Source: Bradyrhizobium sp. CCGE-LA001 (GTDB lineage Bacteria > Pseudomonadota > Alphaproteobacteria > Rhizobiales > Xanthobacteraceae). From it: 64,000 nucleotides of DNA. The stretch spans positions 1,977,501 to 2,041,500 of the forward strand of contig NZ_CP013949.1 in assembly GCF_000296215.2 (NCBI RefSeq), in the 5' to 3' direction. Under the pieces are notes generated by a model. That model was not told the DNA's origin, did no database searches, and worked only from the letters and a program-made list of their open reading frames with translations. A program made the position numbers and the translations under genes. Below are positions 44,933 through 51,843 of the stretch, in pieces. The stretch's first letter is position 1, and each line of letters begins with the position of its first letter.

Positions 44933-46159
44933 ATGATCCGGCGGGCGCTCATCGCTGCGGTGATCGTGGTCACCTGCGGCTGGTCGTCCGCCCGAGCCGC
45001 CGACGCTGCCTTCACCCAGTTCATCGCCTCGCTTTGGCCGGAGGCGCAGGCGGCGGGCGTGTCGCGCGCGACGTTCGAGCGAGAGACGCGCGGGCTCGAA
45101 CCCGATTACAAGCTGCCCGATCTGCTGCTGCCGGGCCGTCCCGCCACCGGTGCGCCGTCGCAGGCCGAGTTCGTGCAGGTGCCCGCCGATTATGTCAAGG
45201 AAGCCTCGATCGCGCGGCTTGCGGGCGAGGGGCAGCGGCTGCTGCAGAAATACCGCGCCTCGCTGAACGAGATCGAGAAGAAATCCGGCGTGCCGGCGAC
45301 CGTCATGCTCGCCATCTGGGGGCGCGAGACGGACTATGGCCGCCATACGCTGCCCCATGATCTGGTGCGTGTGCTGGCGACGCAGGCCTATGTCGGACGG
45401 CGCAAGGATCAGTATCGCAACGAGTTCATCGTCGCGCTCAAGATCCTCAACGAAGGTGTCGTCACGCGCAAGGACATGCGCTCGTCCTGGGCCGGCGCCA
45501 CCGGGCTGACGCAGTTCCTGCCGTCCGAATATTACAAGCACGGCGTCGATTTCGACGGCGATGGCCGCATCGATATCTGGCATTCGGTGCCGGATGCGCT
45601 GGCCTCCGCGGCGCAGCAACTCGTCAATAAGGGCTGGCAACGCGGTGTGCGCTGGGCCTACGAGGTGCAGGCGCCGGCCAAGGTCGATTGTACCACCGGC
45701 GTGCCCGAGGTGACCAAGCCGATCGGCCAGTGGCTGCGCGAAGGCTTTGTGCCGGTGCGTGGCGCGAGGCTCAGCGCGGCCGAGCAGGCGCAGCCGGCCT
45801 CGCTGCTCCAGCCGGAGGGCATCTACGGTCCCTCATTCCTGACCACGAAGAACTACTTCGTCATCAAGGAATACAATTTCTCCGATCTCTATGTGCTGTT
45901 CGTCGGCCATCTCAGCGACCGCATGACCAGCCCGCAGCCATTCGCAACGCCCTGGTCGGCTTCGAAGCAGCTGCGGACGACAGACGTCGAGACCATGCAG
46001 CGCGGGCTCACGCGCATCGGGCTCTACAAGGACAAGATCGACGGCAAGGCGGGCATGCAGACCCGCGCCGCGCTCGGCGCCTACCAGAAGTCGGCCGGTC
46101 TCAAGGTCGATTGCTGGCCGAGCGAAGAAGTGCTGCGCTCGATCCAGGCGGCGCGATAA
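44933..46159 (+). CDS. MltB-type lytic murein transglycosylase with peptidoglycan-binding domain
   Basis: 408 residues, secreted (signal peptide ending SSARA-AD). SLT_2/MltB domain with catalytic Glu132 in LAIWGRETDYGR, followed by AGATGLTQFLPSEYY, DIWHSVPDALASAAQQL and the family C-terminal block. A C-terminal peptidoglycan-binding domain (about 340-405) reads VETMQRGLTRIGLYKDKIDGKAG. It cleaves glycan strands with formation of 1,6-anhydromuramic ends. It starts seven bases after ettA and may share its transcript, though no functional link is known. Confidence 0.93.
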   Translation: MIRRALIAAVIVVTCGWSSARAADAAFTQFIASLWPEAQAAGVSRATFERETRGLEPDYKLPDLLLPGRPATGAPSQAEFVQVPADYVKEASIARLAGEGQRLLQKYRASLNEIEKKSGVPATVMLAIWGRETDYGRHTLPHDLVRVLATQAYVGRRKDQYRNEFIVALKILNEGVVTRKDMRSSWAGATGLTQFLPSEYYKHGVDFDGDGRIDIWHSVPDALASAAQQLVNKGWQRGVRWAYEVQAPAKVDCTTGVPEVTKPIGQWLREGFVPVRGARLSAAEQAQPASLLQPEGIYGPSFLTTKNYFVIKEYNFSDLYVLFVGHLSDRMTSPQPFATPWSASKQLRTTDVETMQRGLTRIGLYKDKIDGKAGMQTRAALGAYQKSAGLKVDCWPSEEVLRSIQAAR

Positions 46160-46178
46160 CGATTTCGACCAAAGAAAA

Positions 46179-46207
46179 AAGCCCGGCCGATGGTCTCGGC
46201 CGGGCTT
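46179..46207. terminator. Intrinsic terminator between convergent genes
   Basis: AAGCCCGGCCGA-TGGTC-TCGGCCGGGCTT is a perfect 12-base stem with a five-base loop, preceded by a run of A (T-run for minus-strand transcripts). It lies between the transglycosylase gene and the small secreted protein gene that faces it. The A-run makes it an intrinsic terminator mainly for the minus-strand gene at 46243. Confidence 0.85.
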
Positions 46208-46242
46208 CGATCGTGGCGCGGGATGCGCGCGCAGCGATCAGA

Positions 46243-46524
46243 TCAGTAGCAGACGCGGATCGGACGGCTGACCCAGCCGTAGCCGTCCCAATAACGCTCA
46301 CGACGCCAATAGCAGGGCGCGGGCGGCGGGGGCTCGGCCACGTAAACCGGGCCGCCATAAGCGGGGCGGCTCGAGGCGATGGCACCGCCGACGATCGCGC
46401 CGCCGATCAGGCCGGCTGCGATGCCGGCGCCGATGCCGTCATGGGCCTTCGCGGACGGGGTGGCGGTCACCAGCGAACCGGCAACCGTCGCGACCGTGAG
46501 GGCAGCAACTACAGTCTTCTTCAT
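46243..46524 (-). CDS. Small secreted Gly-rich protein, paralogue of 46739
   Basis: 93 residues. Signal peptide (MKKTVVAALTVATVAGSLV...AKA-HD), then a Gly-rich hydrophobic segment (GIAAGLIGGAIVGGAIAS), a short Pro/Tyr-rich linker and a C-terminal motif CYWRRERYWDGYGWVSRPIR-VC. Two cysteines bracket the C-terminal motif. The next gene upstream encodes a protein with the same architecture. Such small proteins are common in Bradyrhizobium envelopes but have no assigned function. CAGGAGAG precedes the ATG. Confidence 0.8.
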   Translation of the reverse strand: MKKTVVAALTVATVAGSLVTATPSAKAHDGIGAGIAAGLIGGAIVGGAIASSRPAYGGPVYVAEPPPPAPCYWRRERYWDGYGWVSRPIRVCY

Positions 46525-46738
46525 GCTCTTGGCTCTCCTGGGAGAAGGGGCTCCCCTTGTGAGGGGCGGCCGGGTTTCCGAAGGTTCACGCACACTCTGA
46601 TGGAATTGGCCGTTGGGCTTAGGAAGCGCGCAAATGGTCAACCCACGGTAAACGCACACGGAGCTGTGACGAGAAAAAGCGGTCTTTTTCAGGCTCCGAG
46701 ATGAACGGCGCATCCGTAGAGAGCCGTCCTGCGGCGCC

Positions 46739-47059
46739 TCAGCCGCAGACTCTGACGCGGCGGACGCGCCAGGCATAACCGTCCCAGAAGCGCTGCTTCT
46801 GCCAGGCGCAGCCGCCATAATAACCATCGGAGACATAGCCCGGACCGGGGGCGTAGTAGCGGGGCGGATAATAGCCCGGTTCGTAGTAGCCGGGACCGGG
46901 TCCGTAATAATACGGAGAGGCCAGCGCGCCGCCGACGATGGCACCGCCGATGATCCCGGCCGCCACGCCAGCAGCGACGGCGCGCTGGGCTTGGGCCGGG
47001 GTTACGGCCGTCACGGCCAGGGCGGCGACGGCAGCGACTGCCAGGAGCGACTTCTTCAT
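46739..47059 (-). CDS. Small secreted Gly/Tyr-rich protein, paralogue of 46243
   Basis: 106 residues. Signal peptide MKKSLLAVAAVAALAVTA...AQA-QR, then GVAAGIIGGAIVGGALAS, a Tyr/Pro/Gly-rich linker (YYYGPGPGYYEPGYYPPRYY), and the C-terminal CAWQKQRFWDGYAWRVRRVR-VC. It shares signal peptide, Gly-rich helix and the W-x2-(R/Q)-x-R-(Y/F)-WDGY-x-W motif with the protein at 46243, so one arose by duplication. The Tyr-rich linker is expanded here. Its function is unknown. Confidence 0.8.
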   Translation of the reverse strand: MKKSLLAVAAVAALAVTAVTPAQAQRAVAAGVAAGIIGGAIVGGALASPYYYGPGPGYYEPGYYPPRYYAPGPGYVSDGYYGGCAWQKQRFWDGYAWRVRRVRVCG

Positions 47060-47195
47060 GGGGGCAAGACCTTTCGCACGAACACGCGGGAACTCTTTGG
47101 GGCGTAAGGTTCCATACTTCGCTTGAATGATCAATGAACGGCTCCCCTGCGGGGGGGCGACCAATGGATATGGACCGCAGCTCCACCAGGAGACG

Positions 47196-47507
47196 ATGAT
47201 GGGCAACGCGATGGCGCTGATTGTAGCTGGTATTGTTTGCGCGATCGGCTACGGCTGGATCGTGCATCTCCGGGACGGCGGCCGACGCTCCCGCGCGATA
47301 GCCGGCGGCGACAACGGGACTAGCAGTGGTTGCGGCTATTCCGGAACCAGCGATAGCTTCGCGCTGGGAAGCTGGTTTTCCGGCGGCAGTTCGGGAAGTT
47401 CGACTGACGGGGGCACCTGCTCCAGCAGCGATGGCGGCAGCAGCAGCAGCGGCGGTGGGGATTGCGGAGGCGGCGATGGTGGTGGTGGTGGAGGAGGCGG
47501 CGACTAG
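47196..47507 (+). CDS. Membrane-anchored Gly/Ser-rich protein of unknown function
   Basis: 103 residues. One N-terminal hydrophobic segment (MALIVAGIVCAIGYGWIVHL), then a basic stretch and a tail of Ser, Gly, Cys and Asp, ending in an almost pure Gly run. Four cysteines are spread through the tail. The ribosome site CCAGGAGACG is good. Tails of this kind occur in other small bacterial proteins of unknown role; composition bias makes homology claims unsafe. Confidence 0.6.
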   Translation: MMGNAMALIVAGIVCAIGYGWIVHLRDGGRRSRAIAGGDNGTSSGCGYSGTSDSFALGSWFSGGSSGSSTDGGTCSSSDGGSSSSGGGDCGGGDGGGGGGGGD

Positions 47508-47542
47508 ATCCGCTCCAATCTTGATCCGCCGCAACGCGCTGA

Positions 47543-47559
47543 TCTTGAACCGTTCTAAG
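47543..47559. promoter_or_regulatory. Degenerate iron-control-element-like palindrome upstream of bfd
   Basis: TCTTGAA-CCG-TTCTAAG matches 11 of the 14 fixed positions of the Irr target TTTAGAA-N3-TTCTAAA. It lies 110 bases upstream of bfd. The right half is close to consensus and the left half is weaker. A second imperfect match (TTTGGAATAGCTTCAAA) lies at 47576-47592. Irr binding here is inference; the site between bfd and bfr is far better. Confidence 0.4.
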
Positions 47560-47669
47560 CTGCACCCCGGGCCAGTTTGGAATAGCTTCAAATACCGGTT
47601 TTTCCTTTTGCATCCGGCCGGGCCCTTAAATATCGATGATGGTGCATCACCGAAGGGCCTGCCGCTTCC

Positions 47670-47942
47670 ATGATCGTTTGTTCCTGTAACGTGCTGAGCG
47701 ATGACGATATCCGCGCCGCCGTCGCCGAGTCCGACGACGCCGTGCGCCATGCCAAGCAGATTTATGGATGCCTCGGCTGTAGCGCCGAATGCGGCCGCTG
47801 CGCCCGGACCATCAAGACCATCATCGACGAAGCGCTCGGCCCCTGCGCTCAGTCCTGCTGTGCCGGCTGTCCGCACAGCCACACCGTGGCGGCCAACGAC
47901 GAGACCTCCGAACCGGCCCAGTTCGCTCTCGCGGCCTGCTGA
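47670..47942 (+). CDS. bfd: Bacterioferritin-associated ferredoxin with Cys/His-rich C-terminal extension
   Basis: 90 residues. Bfd carries a [2Fe-2S] cluster and reduces bacterioferritin iron so that it can be released. The four cluster ligands are in IVCSCNVLS (Cys4, Cys6) and ECGRCARTI (C-x2-C). It is about 25 residues longer than the E. coli protein: a tail GPCAQSCCAGCPHSH adds four more cysteines and two histidines, and a further cysteine ends the protein. Two more cysteines lie in YGCLGC. It lies 134 bases upstream of bfr on the same strand, as expected for its partner. Confidence 0.92.
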   Translation: MIVCSCNVLSDDDIRAAVAESDDAVRHAKQIYGCLGCSAECGRCARTIKTIIDEALGPCAQSCCAGCPHSHTVAANDETSEPAQFALAAC

Positions 47943-48015
47943 ACCCCTCCAGACGATCAGCTGAGTTTTTCCCCGGTTGCGGCTCCGTAGCCCGTTGCCC
48001 TCACTCGCAAAGTCA

Positions 48016-48032
48016 TTTAGAAGCATTCTAAA
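48016..48032. promoter_or_regulatory. Iron control element (Irr-binding site) upstream of bfr
   Basis: TTTAGAA-GCA-TTCTAAA is an exact 7-3-7 palindrome identical to the ICE consensus recognised by the iron regulator Irr in Bradyrhizobium and relatives. It lies 44 bases upstream of the bfr start codon. Irr accumulates under iron limitation and represses storage genes, so bfr should be off when iron is scarce. From memory, the B. japonicum bacterioferritin gene is a known Irr target. Confidence 0.88.
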
Positions 48033-48076
48033 GTCGGTTTACGGCCGATTTGGACTGCAAAGAGCTGGAGTGGACC

Positions 48077-48565
48077 ATGCAGGGCGACGCAAAAGTCATC
48101 GATTATCTCAACAAGGCGCTGCGTCACGAGCTGACTGCGATCAACCAGTACTGGCTGCACTACCGTTTCCTCGACAATTGGGGGCTGCTGGACATGGCCA
48201 AGGTGTGGCGCAAGGAGTCGATCGAGGAGATGGAGCACGCCGACAAGCTCACCGCGCGCATCCTGTTCTTCGACGGCTTTCCCAACATGCAGGTGCTCGA
48301 TCCCCTGCGCATCGGCCAGAACGTCAAGGAGATCATCGAATGCGATCTCGCCGCCGAGATGAGCGCGCGGGCGCTCTATCAGGAAGCGGCGACGTACTGC
48401 CACGGCGCCAAGGACTACGTCACGCGTGACCTGTTCGAGAAGCTGATGAGCGACGAGGAACACCACATCGACTTCCTCGAAACCCAGCTCGATTTGATCG
48501 GCCGTATCGGCCTCGAGCTCTACACCCAGAAGCACGTTGGCGGCCTCGAGGGCGAGGGGCACTAA
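48077..48565 (+). CDS. bfr: Bacterioferritin
   Basis: 162 residues, a 24-mer iron-storage protein. Ferroxidase ligands by count: Glu18 (RHELTAI), Glu51 and His54 (EEMEHAD), with later EMSARALY and DEEHHIDFLE. Met52, the haem ligand between subunits, is present, so haem binding is expected. The start ATG (MQGDAKVIDYLNKAL) follows a GGAG site; the frame continues upstream nine codons. It is preceded by an exact Irr control element and by bfd. Confidence 0.95.
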   Translation: MQGDAKVIDYLNKALRHELTAINQYWLHYRFLDNWGLLDMAKVWRKESIEEMEHADKLTARILFFDGFPNMQVLDPLRIGQNVKEIIECDLAAEMSARALYQEAATYCHGAKDYVTRDLFEKLMSDEEHHIDFLETQLDLIGRIGLELYTQKHVGGLEGEGH

Positions 48566-48581
48566 GTTCTGCTCGCTCCTT

Positions 48582-48663
48582 CGTCATGGCCGGGCTTGAC
48601 CCGGCCATCCACGTGATGCCGCACGACGAAGGCGTGGATGCCCGGATCAAGCCCGGGCATGAC
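48582..48663. repeat. Palindromic repeat (cgtcatggccgggcttgac type)
   Basis: An 82-base mirror element, CGTCATGGCCGGGCTTGACC ... GATCAAGCCCGGGCATGACG, with inner CATCCACG / CGTGGATG. Same family and same orientation as 39240-39325. It separates bfr from the convergent PPOX-like gene. Confidence 0.92.
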
Positions 48664-48691
48664 GGCCTGTTTGAACAGCAAGCAAGCCCGG

Positions 48692-49294
48692 CTACAGCTG
48701 CGTCTTGTAGAGTTCTTCCACGACCTCCTGGCTCTGCCGTTCGCCGAGGCCAGTCTGATCGTGGATGACCTCGATGATGCTCGGCATCACCGAGCGCTGC
48801 ACCTTTTCCGATGACCATAGCTTCGAGCGCATCAGCGCCTTGCCGCAATGGAAATAGACTTCGCTGACCGCGACGTTCAGCACCGCGCGCGGCGGCTTGC
48901 CGAACTCCACCATCGAGGCCAGCAGATCCGGATCAGCCGACAGCGTGCCGCGTCCGCCGACGCGCAGCGTCTCGTCGATCCCCGGCACGAAGAACAACAG
49001 ATGCACGAAGCCGGAGCCTTCGACGACGTTGCGAAAACTGTCGATCCGGTTGTTGCCGGAGCGGTCGGGCATCAGCAGCTGGTTGGGGCCGGCGACCTGG
49101 ACGAAGCCGACGCCGCCGCCGCGCGGCGAAGCATCGACGTTGCCGTCCGCGCCTGATGTCGCGAGCACGCAGAACGGCGACATCTCGATGAACTTCTTCG
49201 CATGCGCATCGATCGCGGGCCGTGCCTTCGCGATCACGCGCGGGGTCGGCTTGGCATAGATGGTGGCGAGGTCTTCGGCGCTCAGTTTGGTCAA
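48692..49294 (-). CDS. Pyridoxamine 5'-phosphate oxidase-like flavin/F420-binding protein
   Basis: 200 residues with a split-barrel PPOX fold. Landmarks: FCVLATSGADGNVDASPRGG (first strand pair and cofactor loop), LLMPDRSGNNRIDSFRNV (Arg/Asn phosphate contacts) and VGGRGTLSADPDLL. The family length and the final QSQEVVEELYKTQL match the subgroup of about 200 residues I associate with MSMEG_1061-like proteins. The substrate is unknown. It is a single gene between a palindromic repeat and a small secreted protein gene. Confidence 0.85.
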   Translation of the reverse strand: MTKLSAEDLATIYAKPTPRVIAKARPAIDAHAKKFIEMSPFCVLATSGADGNVDASPRGGGVGFVQVAGPNQLLMPDRSGNNRIDSFRNVVEGSGFVHLLFFVPGIDETLRVGGRGTLSADPDLLASMVEFGKPPRAVLNVAVSEVYFHCGKALMRSKLWSSEKVQRSVMPSIIEVIHDQTGLGERQSQEVVEELYKTQL

Positions 49295-49414
49295 CGACGT
49301 GCCTCCGGATCAGTGTAGCCTCAAGCTACCCGATCGGGCGCCTGCAGCCAACGGAATCCATGATGTTCGGCTTGAGCATGATCCTTTCGGAAACCGACTT
49401 CTCCAGATCATGCT

Positions 49415-49759
49415 CTACACCGCATCCGCCGGCACGAAGCAGCTGATGATGATGGCGCCGCGGTGGTGGACGTACCACACCACGGCCTGACCGACGGGAT
49501 TGCCGCGATCGCGGATGATGGCGCGCTCGGGCACCTCAATCCATTGTCCTTCGATCGGCACCCAATAGCTGCCGCCGCGCACGTCGTATTCGGTGCGATG
49601 GCCATCCGAAATGTCGCAGCAGGGCACGCCGTTCGGCGCAATCACGCTCTTGAACCAGGCGCGGATGTCGGGCGGGACGTGATCGTATTGGCCGTTGTCG
49701 ACCGCGGACGCGGCGCTCGTCAGCGTGATCAGCCAAACGCACAATACGAGCCTGTGCAT
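49415..49759 (-). CDS. Small secreted protein of unknown function with vicinal cysteines
   Basis: 114 residues. Signal peptide MHRLVLCVWLITLTSAASA, then WFKSVIAPNGVPCCDISDGH with a vicinal Cys-Cys, and a C-terminal domain with SYWVPIEGQWIEVPERAII and VGQAVVWYVHHRGAIIISCFVP. The G(V)PCCD-x2-DGHR motif recurs in small Rhizobiales secreted proteins (recollection), but I know no function. AGGAGGA precedes the ATG. Confidence 0.72.
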   Translation of the reverse strand: MHRLVLCVWLITLTSAASAVDNGQYDHVPPDIRAWFKSVIAPNGVPCCDISDGHRTEYDVRGGSYWVPIEGQWIEVPERAIIRDRGNPVGQAVVWYVHHRGAIIISCFVPADAV

Positions 49760-50035
49760 GCGATCCTCCTCGTCGCCTGTCGTGCCATTGGCGCGCGATT
49801 GCCCCGCGCGTCGATTCGTATCGTTGGCGCGATTAAGCCTGAGCTGTCAGTGTAATGCATGCTCAAATAATATGCGGCATCGACGGCCCTTGACGCGCTG
49901 CAAAATCAGCGGCGCGCCAGTTCCTTGCTTTGTTGCGTTCGGCGGCCGCGTTGCGGGGAAACTTACAGACGCCCGGGGAAGGATGTAGGATTTCGGCGCC
50001 GCCGATCGTCCTTGGGTCATATCCGGAGAGACCGC

Positions 50036-50302
50036 ATGTGCCGCAACATCAAGACGCTGTTCAACTTCGAGCCGCCGGCGACGGAGGACGAGATTCATGC
50101 TTCCGCACTTCAGTTCGTGCGAAAGCTGTCCGGCTTCAACAAGCCGTCGCAGGCCAATGAGGAAGTGTTCGAGCGCGCAGTGGCTGAGGTGTCGGAGGCT
50201 GCGCGAAGGCTATTGAGCTCGTTGCACACCCATGCGCCGGCGCGCGATCGCGAGATCGAGGCGGAGAAGGCCAGGGAGCGCTCGCGGCTGCGGTTCGGCT
50301 AG
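50036..50302 (+). CDS. DUF2277 family protein
   Basis: 88 residues. The opening MCRNIKTLFNFEPPATEDEI and the FVRKLSGFNKPS block are diagnostic of the DUF2277 family, whose function is unknown. CGGAGAG precedes the ATG; the frame upstream is not coding. The tail (about 70-88) is highly charged. It is a stand-alone gene following about 275 bases without a gene, which presumably hold promoters for it and the divergent secreted-protein gene. Confidence 0.9.
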   Translation: MCRNIKTLFNFEPPATEDEIHASALQFVRKLSGFNKPSQANEEVFERAVAEVSEAARRLLSSLHTHAPARDREIEAEKARERSRLRFG

Positions 50303-50399
50303 CTCTCGCGCGAGCCCGATACGTGATTTGGCTCACGGAAAAGGCCGCCTGACTGCGCGATGATGCTCACCGGGATCTTGACAAGCCCGGAGCAGGAAC

Positions 50400-50621
50400 A
50401 TGAGCCGCCCCCTTCTTCCGCTAAAAGCAGGAGCCGTCACCTTCACGGTGCTGTGGACCGCCTGGATGATGTGGTGGAGCGGATCTTCCAGCAGCGTCAA
50501 CCTCGTCGTCCTGATGCTGCTCGGCACGTTGGTCGGCTATCTCTGGTATCGCGCCATGCGCTGGCAGTTCGAGCGCATGGGCATGCTGCCGCGCAAGGAT
50601 GATTCATCGGCAGCTTCCTAA
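50400..50621 (+). CDS. Small membrane protein of unknown function (73 aa)
   Basis: 73 residues with two hydrophobic helices (AGAVTFTVLWTAWMMWW, VNLVVLMLLGTLVGYLWY) separated by a Ser-rich turn, and a charged tail (RAMRWQFERMGMLPRKD). A GGAGCAGGAAC site precedes the ATG. No family is recognised, but layout and codon use suggest a real gene. Confidence 0.65.
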   Translation: MSRPLLPLKAGAVTFTVLWTAWMMWWSGSSSSVNLVVLMLLGTLVGYLWYRAMRWQFERMGMLPRKDDSSAAS

Positions 50622-50635
50622 GCCGAGACTCGCGT

Positions 50636-50679
50636 CCCGGACGCGGCGCAGCGCGTTAGCGGTGCGACGCAGAGCCGGG
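50636..50679. repeat. Partial intergenic repeat (cccggacgc...agccggg type)
   Basis: CCCGGACGCGGCGCAGCGCG followed by TTAGCGGTGCGACGCAGAGCCGGG is a stem-forming element. A related block starts at 34138 (CCCGGACGCAGCGCAGCGCT). It lies between the small membrane protein and the collagen-like gene. Confidence 0.6.
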
Positions 50680-50758
50680 AGCCACACACGCGGGTCGGTA
50701 TACGGCCCGCTCAGCAGAGCAGCATTGCATGCCGCGCTTCGGCCGGGGCGGGAGCGCG

Positions 50759-51280
50759 TCACTGATCCTTGCCGTGCTTCTTCTTTTTCTTCTTTTTCTT
50801 GTGACCGTCGCCGTCGTCGCCCTCGCTGTCGTCATCGACGATCGGTGCGTCAGTCTCCTGCACGGCTGCCTCCAGCGCCTCGCGCTCGGCGGCCTCATGC
50901 TCACGCTGGCGGCGGCGTTCGTCCCAGGCATCGAACAGCTGCTCGAGCCAGGGCAGCACCTGCTCGATCGACGGCAGTTGACCGGCGGGCCCCGGCTCGC
51001 CGCGCGGGCCTTGTGGTCCTGCCGGACCTTGCGCGCCGACAGGTCCCTGCGCGCCAGCCGGCCCGCGCAGTCCGGCTTCGCCCTGCTTGCCTTGCGGACC
51101 GGGCTTGCCTTGCGGTCCGGCCTTTCCGATCGGGCCTGGCTTGCCCTGCGGACCCGGCTTGCCGCGCGCGCCGTCGGGGCCGCGCCGGCCCGGATGACCC
51201 TGCGGTCCCGGCCGTCCCGGCTCGCCCTGCCGCCCGCGCGGTCCCTGAGGTCCCTGCCGCCGTCCCTGATCGTCTGCCAC
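50759..51280 (-). CDS. Collagen-like protein with charged coiled-coil and poly-Lys tail
   Basis: 173 residues. After MADDQGRRQ come about 30 uninterrupted Gly-X-Y triplets (GPQ, GKP, GPI, GEP, ...), many with Pro in X and Lys/Arg/Gln in Y, which would form a collagen triple helix. Then QLPSIEQVLPWLEQLFDAWD is a probable trimerising helix, followed by a charged helix, an acidic patch (DDDSEGDDGDG) and an eight-Lys run. No signal peptide is visible, so it may be cytoplasmic or exported by a non-Sec route. The start is a GTG with GGAG eight bases upstream; a second GTG lies six codons earlier. Confidence 0.8.
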   Translation of the reverse strand: MADDQGRRQGPQGPRGRQGEPGRPGPQGHPGRRGPDGARGKPGPQGKPGPIGKAGPQGKPGPQGKQGEAGLRGPAGAQGPVGAQGPAGPQGPRGEPGPAGQLPSIEQVLPWLEQLFDAWDERRRQREHEAAEREALEAAVQETDAPIVDDDSEGDDGDGHKKKKKKKKHGKDQ

Positions 51281-51392
51281 GCCGCTGCTCCCTGTCACGG
51301 AAGCAAGCTACTTAGCGGCGTTTGACGACAGCAGCAATTCCGCCGGCGCATCGCTCAGGATCGGTCAACATCAATCGCCGCGCCGCTGCGCG

Positions 51393-51641
51393 CTAGTCCT
51401 GATAGGCGGGCACGTCGATGCCGGACGCGGCATAGATCCGGATCTTGTTGCGCAGCGTGCGCACCGACAGGCCGAGCACGCGCGAGGCGCGCGTGCGGTT
51501 GCCGTCGCAGCGCGCCAGTGTCTGGAGCACGAGCTCACGCTCGACCTCGTCGACGGTTGCGCCGATCAGCAACGGAACGATCTGGTTGGGTGCAAGGAAT
51601 TGGGCACCCTGCTCGGGCGCAGCGACATAAACAGTGGTCAT
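51393..51641 (-). CDS. Stand-alone Fis-type helix-turn-helix protein
   Basis: 82 residues. The C-terminal half, VERELVLQTLARCDGNRTRA followed by SRVLGLSVRTLRNKI, is a Fis-type DNA-binding domain of the kind that ends NtrC/FlbD enhancer-binding proteins, but the receiver and AAA+ domains are absent. The N-terminal ~30 residues (MTTVYVAAPEQGAQFLAPNQ) resemble nothing. The ending IRIYAASGIDVPAYQD recalls FlbD tails. It could be a DNA-bending or silencing factor or a modulator of sigma-54 activators (inference). GGGGAG precedes the ATG. Confidence 0.8.
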   Translation of the reverse strand: MTTVYVAAPEQGAQFLAPNQIVPLLIGATVDEVERELVLQTLARCDGNRTRASRVLGLSVRTLRNKIRIYAASGIDVPAYQD

Positions 51642-51843
51642 CAATATACTCCCCGACCAACGCCCGCTTCCATCGTTGGAAGCGGATCGAGAACAAACGA
51701 CCCCCAAGCCGTAGATCCACGGTGGGCGGGTTTGGTTAACGAAAGGTTAATCGCGGGCGATCGCACCAATTGACCCCAGGAATGCCGCGAAGCCGCCGCG
51801 TTTGCTGCGGGATGCATCGTGATGCGGACCTATCTCGCTCCGC

